64,000 nt of DNA from Nonomuraea africana (GTDB lineage Bacteria > Actinomycetota > Actinomycetes > Streptosporangiales > Streptosporangiaceae), in NCBI RefSeq assembly GCF_014873535.1, contig NZ_JADBEF010000001.1, positions 5,084,001 to 5,148,000 of the forward strand, read 5' to 3'. Positions 60,605-64,000 of the stretch are shown in pieces. Positions within the stretch are counted from its first letter, which is position 1; every line of letters starts with the position of its first letter. The notes under the pieces are model-generated. The model worked only from the letters and a program-made list of their open reading frames with translations. It was not told the DNA's origin and did no database searches. Made by a program: the position numbers and the translations under genes.

Positions 60605-62683
60605 ATGAGTAAAGTCACCGGACCCCCGATCGCGCGGGTGGACGTGGTGCGCGACACCCTCCACGGCATCACGATCGAGGATGCCTACCGATGGATGGAG
60701 GTGGGCGGCGAAGAGTTCCGCCACTGGCTGGACGGTCAAGCCAGGCACGCCCGCCAGGAGCTGGACGCCCTGCCACGCCGGTCGGAGCTGCTGGCCCGGA
60801 TCCGCGAGCTGGGCGGCGCGCTCACGTAGGTCTCGGATCTGGCGATGGCGGGCGACAGGATCTTCTCCCTGGTGCGCGAGCCGGATGCCCGCGTGCCCGT
60901 GCTGATGGTGCGCGAGCCCGACGGAACGAGCAGGGTCCTGTTCGACCCGGACACCCTGCCCGGCGAGGCGCACCACGCCATCGACTGGTACGTCCCCTCC
61001 CCCGACGGCCGGCACGTCGCCTGCGCCGTCTTCCCCTCCGGGTCGGAAGACAATGCCATCCAGGTGATCGACGCCGACTCCGGTGCCCTCCTGGACATGA
61101 TCCCGCCCACGACACGCTTCGCCTTCCTGAGCTGGCTGGAGGACGGCCGGACGTTCGTCTATCACCGCTACGCGGAGCAGCACCTGTTGGACAGCCGTAC
61201 CTTCCTGCATCAGCTGGGCACCGACCCCGCGCAGGACGCGGTGGTGCTTGCGCGCGGCCTCAATCCCCACATCGAGTTGACCTCGCGGGACCGGCCTTTC
61301 CTGGTGGTGCCGCCGCGAGGCGAGTGGATGCTGGCGATCGTCTCCCACGGCGCGCTCGGCCCCGGGACCACTGAGTACCTGAGCGACTGCACGGTGTACG
61401 TGGCGCCACGGACCGGACTGGCCAACCCGGCGACCTGCCCGTGGCGGAAGGTCGCGGGCGTGGCCGACGGCGTGACCGCCTTCGCCACCAGCCACGACAC
61501 CCTCTACCTGGTTTCCCATCGGGACGCGCCGCGCTCCCGCGTGCTGGCCGTTCCGCTTGCCGAACCAGATATGTCCAAAGCCCGGGTGGTCGTGCCCGCG
61601 GGCCGGCGTGCGGTGGAGGCGGTGCGGGTCGTGGGCGACCGGCTGCTGGTGCGCGATCTCGACGGTGGTGTCAGCCGGGTACGGCACGCGCCCCTGTCCG
61701 GCGGCGAGCCCACCGACCTCCCGATGCCGGGGGACGGCGCCATCCTGGAGTGGACCACCCACCCCGAGCGGCCCGAAGCCCTGCTGCTGGTGGCCGGCTG
61801 GACCGACGCGCCTCGGCTTTACCGCTACGACGGCCAGACCCTCCAGGACACCGGGCTCGCGCCCCGCTCACCGGTGGACTTCGGTGACGTGCAGGCCCGC
61901 ACTCTGCACGTGCCCGCGCGGGACGGGACGCTGATCCCGCTCACCGTCATCCACCACAAGAACCTGAAGCTGGACGGCGACAACCCGGCCGTGCTCACCG
62001 GCTACGGCTCTCACGGGATCCCCGACCTGCCACAGTTCCATCCCGAGCTGCTCGCCTGGTACGAGCGTGGCGGCGTCTACGCAGTCGCCCACCTGCGCGG
62101 CGGCGGTGCCTACGGCCGCGAGTGGCACGAGGCCGGGCGCGGCCCGCGCAAGGAGGCCACCATCACGGACTTCATCGACTGCGCCGAACACCTCATCAAG
62201 CTCGGCTACACCCGTCCGGGACGGCTGACCGCCGAGGGCTCCAGCGGCGGCGGCATCCCCACCGGCGGCGCGCTGGTGCGCCGGCCCGAGCTGTGGGCGG
62301 CCATGGCGATCCAGGTGCCGACGGTGAACGCCACGCGGAACGAGTTCAGCGAGAGCGGGCCGATCAACGTGCCCGAGTTCGGCAGCATCACCACCGAGGA
62401 GGGCCTGCGCGCCCTGCTGATCATCGACGCCTACCTGCGGGTTCGCGACGGCGTGCCATACCCGGCGGTGCTGCTGACCACCGGCCTGCGCGACTCGCGG
62501 GTGGCGCCGTGGCAGCCGGCGAAGCTGGCTGCTCGCCTACAGGCGGCCACGGCCTCCGGCCGGCCGGTGCTGATGCGCGTCGAGGAGCACGGCGGGCATG
62601 GCGCCGGCTCCACCCGAGACCAGGAGCACGAACTGCTCGCCGACGTGCTGGCCTTTGTCCTGCACGCGTCCGACGGGTCATGA
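60605..62683 (+). pseudogene. Prolyl-oligopeptidase-family (S9A) peptidase with one in-frame TAG
   Basis: The frame starts MSKVTGPPIARVDVVRDTLH, and GITIEDAYRWMEVGGEEFRH is the S9A signature. At codon 75 (60827-60829) a TAG stands in GALT-stop-VSDLAM where the family would have Trp; otherwise the frame is intact to 62683 (693 codons, the usual length). Beta-propeller repeats follow. The hydrolase part has GGVYAVAHLRGGGAYGREWH, nucleophile in AEGSSGGGIPTGGAL (Ser about 546), Asp in GLRDSRV and His in EEHGGHGAG. All catalytic residues are present. Either a recent nonsense mutation (TGG to TAG), a read error or a truncated start at 60845. Confidence 0.85.
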
Positions 62684-62691
62684 TGACGACA

Positions 62692-62699
62692 GACATGTC
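62692..62699. promoter_or_regulatory. GACATGTC box after the peptidase
   Basis: Perfect eight-base palindrome in AGACATGTCGGG, 9 bases after the peptidase stop. Shares the core of the boxes at 55048 and 60567. The following 190 bases hold two ACTGACATT repeats (62796 and 62819) but no gene. Confidence 0.4.
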
Positions 62700-62889
62700 G
62701 GGTACGGCACGCGCCCTCGGCCACGTCGCCGCCCTGTCCTCCGGCGGCCGCTCGATCCAGCCTGCGCGTGACGCGGATGGTGCCTGGTGACTCACTGACA
62801 TTAAGTCCGCGCAATCCACTGACATTTTCGGGCTCTGGCCCACTTTCGATGATCAGTGACTCAGGGTGATGCTGAGCGTGAGCGGGACG

Positions 62890-63684
62890 TCAGTGGCCCT
62901 GGGCGTCGAAGACGGTCCTGGAGAAGTCGCGGGCGGCGAGGTGGTCGCGGCGTATTCCCCAGGTGATGTGCGCCCCGTCGCCCCAGATCATGTGCGGCGT
63001 CTCATCCAGCTGAAGGAGCAGCACCCACTGGCGGGCTTCGGCATAGAACGACTCCTCGTCGTACCAGCCCGCGCCTTGACGTTCGGCGGCTACGGCCTCG
63101 AACGGTGACTGCAGGACCATGGCGTGGCCGCCGACCTGGTGCCGTGAGCCGTGGTGGCGGTGCCCATACTCGCCGACCACTTCCATGAACTCGCGTCCGG
63201 CTGCCACATGGTGCCACACCGCCGGAATCACCGCCGAGCCGCCGCCGAAGGCTTGGGCGAGCTCCGGCTGGACGTTGTCCGGCCAGGTGAGCACGGTCTG
63301 CGCGGTAAGCAGTTCTTCCGGGTGGACCCAGCCTTCGGACTGTCGAAGCGTGGGCGTCCCGGCAGGCACGTAGATCACGGCATCGCCGTCCCCGCCGAAC
63401 GCGACGAAGAACAGCAATGTGCCATCCTCAGGCAGCTCGATGTCGACCTCATAGGCGGCCAGCTGTGCACAGTCGAGAGTGGCGACCAGCGACAGCGGAC
63501 GCGAGTCCGGACCGACCGGCCAGGACAAGCCGTCCGGCAGGTCCGCGGCTCCGCCCAGCCGCCCGACCACCGGCTGGCCATCCTGAGCAATCGATAGCTG
63601 GATTGTCGGGCGCAGCAGCGCGAGCAGCCGGTCGGCGGTGTCAGTGGGTAGATGGGCTCGGGCAAGATCGGCGAAGTTCGTCAT
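62890..63684 (-). CDS. DUF1963 (YwqG-like) protein
   Basis: A 264-residue protein. The family pattern includes VVGRLGGAADLPDGLSWPVG, LSLVATLDCAQLAAYEVDIE-L, PEDGTLLFFVAFGGDGDAVI and the C-terminal QWVLLLQLDETPHMIWGDGA followed by HITWGIRRDHLAARDF. DUF1963 proteins are intracellular, beta-rich and of unknown biochemical role. The start MTNFADLARAHLPTDTADRL fits. Monocistronic, convergent with the peptidase. Confidence 0.85.
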   Translation of the reverse strand: MTNFADLARAHLPTDTADRLLALLRPTIQLSIAQDGQPVVGRLGGAADLPDGLSWPVGPDSRPLSLVATLDCAQLAAYEVDIELPEDGTLLFFVAFGGDGDAVIYVPAGTPTLRQSEGWVHPEELLTAQTVLTWPDNVQPELAQAFGGGSAVIPAVWHHVAAGREFMEVVGEYGHRHHGSRHQVGGHAMVLQSPFEAVAAERQGAGWYDEESFYAEARQWVLLLQLDETPHMIWGDGAHITWGIRRDHLAARDFSRTVFDAQGH

Positions 63685-64000
63685 GCTCGGGGATCATGCC
63701 ATCGCGCACCGACATTCAGACCGCGTGAGGATCTTCCGTCCGCCCCTACATCAGGGTGAGGCCAGTGAGGGACTCTAGCGCGCTTCTCTGTTGGGTCGCG
63801 ATCTTGTTACGAGGGCCACACGGAGGCAGCCGCTCGTCAACGATCTGGCTTGTCGAGAACCCGATCATCAACGAGCGGCCGTGAGGTTCATTGTGCTGCA
63901 TGCCCGGCGGGCGAGGATGCCTGCTGCCTTCGTTGTTCTGCCCTGCTCTCAGGGAGGCGGATGTCCTGGAGGTTGAGGACGTCGGTGACACCGTGCTGAT
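63685..64000. other. Right edge, nothing firmly assigned
   Basis: The last 60 bases read, on the forward strand, EADVLEVEDVGDTVL, which could be the beginning of a transposase or other gene that continues beyond the window. An inverted pair, CGAGAACCCGATCATC and GATGATCGGGTTCTCG, is only the same site read on both strands. No other feature. Confidence 0.25.

Noticed and set aside
1..64000. CRISPR arrays, rRNA genes, replication origin
   Set aside because: No regularly spaced repeats, no rRNA-like conserved blocks and no DnaA-box cluster were noticed on reading both strands.

Overview
The window is high-G+C throughout, with GTG and TTG starts, Shine-Dalgarno sites, F420/LLM-type oxidoreductases, STAND-type regulators, a Tat-exported enzyme and actinobacterial transposase families. 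This points to a filamentous actinomycete, perhaps a Streptosporangiales relative such as Nonomuraea; that placement is inference from gene families only. It is an accessory, heavily rearranged region: many genes exist once intact and again as one or more shortened, frameshifted or end-only remnants.

Left part (1-29 kb). The truncated N-terminus of a STAND/LuxR-type regulator is followed by an LLM oxidoreductase, two GNAT acetyltransferases, a LysE exporter and a Tat-secreted beta-propeller glycosidase. Then come broken LuxR, AraC and IS200 genes and the first of three related FAD monooxygenases. At 9.6-14.2 kb a livM remnant and a carboxypeptidase tail precede an intact ddl-murF pair, a tyrosine recombinase lacking its C-terminus and an XRE regulator. 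From 14.7 to 21 kb lie two large paralogous proteins (P-loop ATPase, GNAT-like middle, HTH-like C-terminus) that share an upstream box at exactly the same distance from the start. Next are two more FAD monooxygenases, an Asp/Glu racemase, an MBL-fold hydrolase, a frameshifted quinone oxidoreductase and a secreted SGNH hydrolase.

Middle (29-54 kb). An inverted, internally deleted copy of ddl-murF lies directly downstream of an intact branched-chain amino-acid ABC operon (livKHMGF). Left locus: livM broken, ddl-murF intact. Right locus: liv intact, ddl-murF broken. This is reciprocal decay of a duplicated segment. After it come a secreted M9 collagenase, an IS1182-type remnant, a large NB-ARC/LuxR regulator, a broken DUF262 (GmrSD-like) gene and an orphan WD40 membrane protein. 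A complete IS with recognisable inverted repeats abuts a truncated aminoglycoside-phosphotransferase-like gene. An att-like site (3' half of tRNA-Met flanked by direct repeats), several transposase fragments, a class-C-type serine hydrolase and a small translationally coupled operon complete this part.

Right part (54-64 kb). A probable catabolic block reads in one direction: SDR, D-aminoacylase-type amidohydrolase, cytochrome P450 and acyl-CoA ligase, the last three start/stop coupled, then a prolyl-oligopeptidase-family gene broken by one in-frame TAG. GACATRTC boxes sit at its boundaries and suggest a common regulator. A DUF1963 protein closes the annotated part. No CRISPR array, rRNA or complete tRNA gene was seen.
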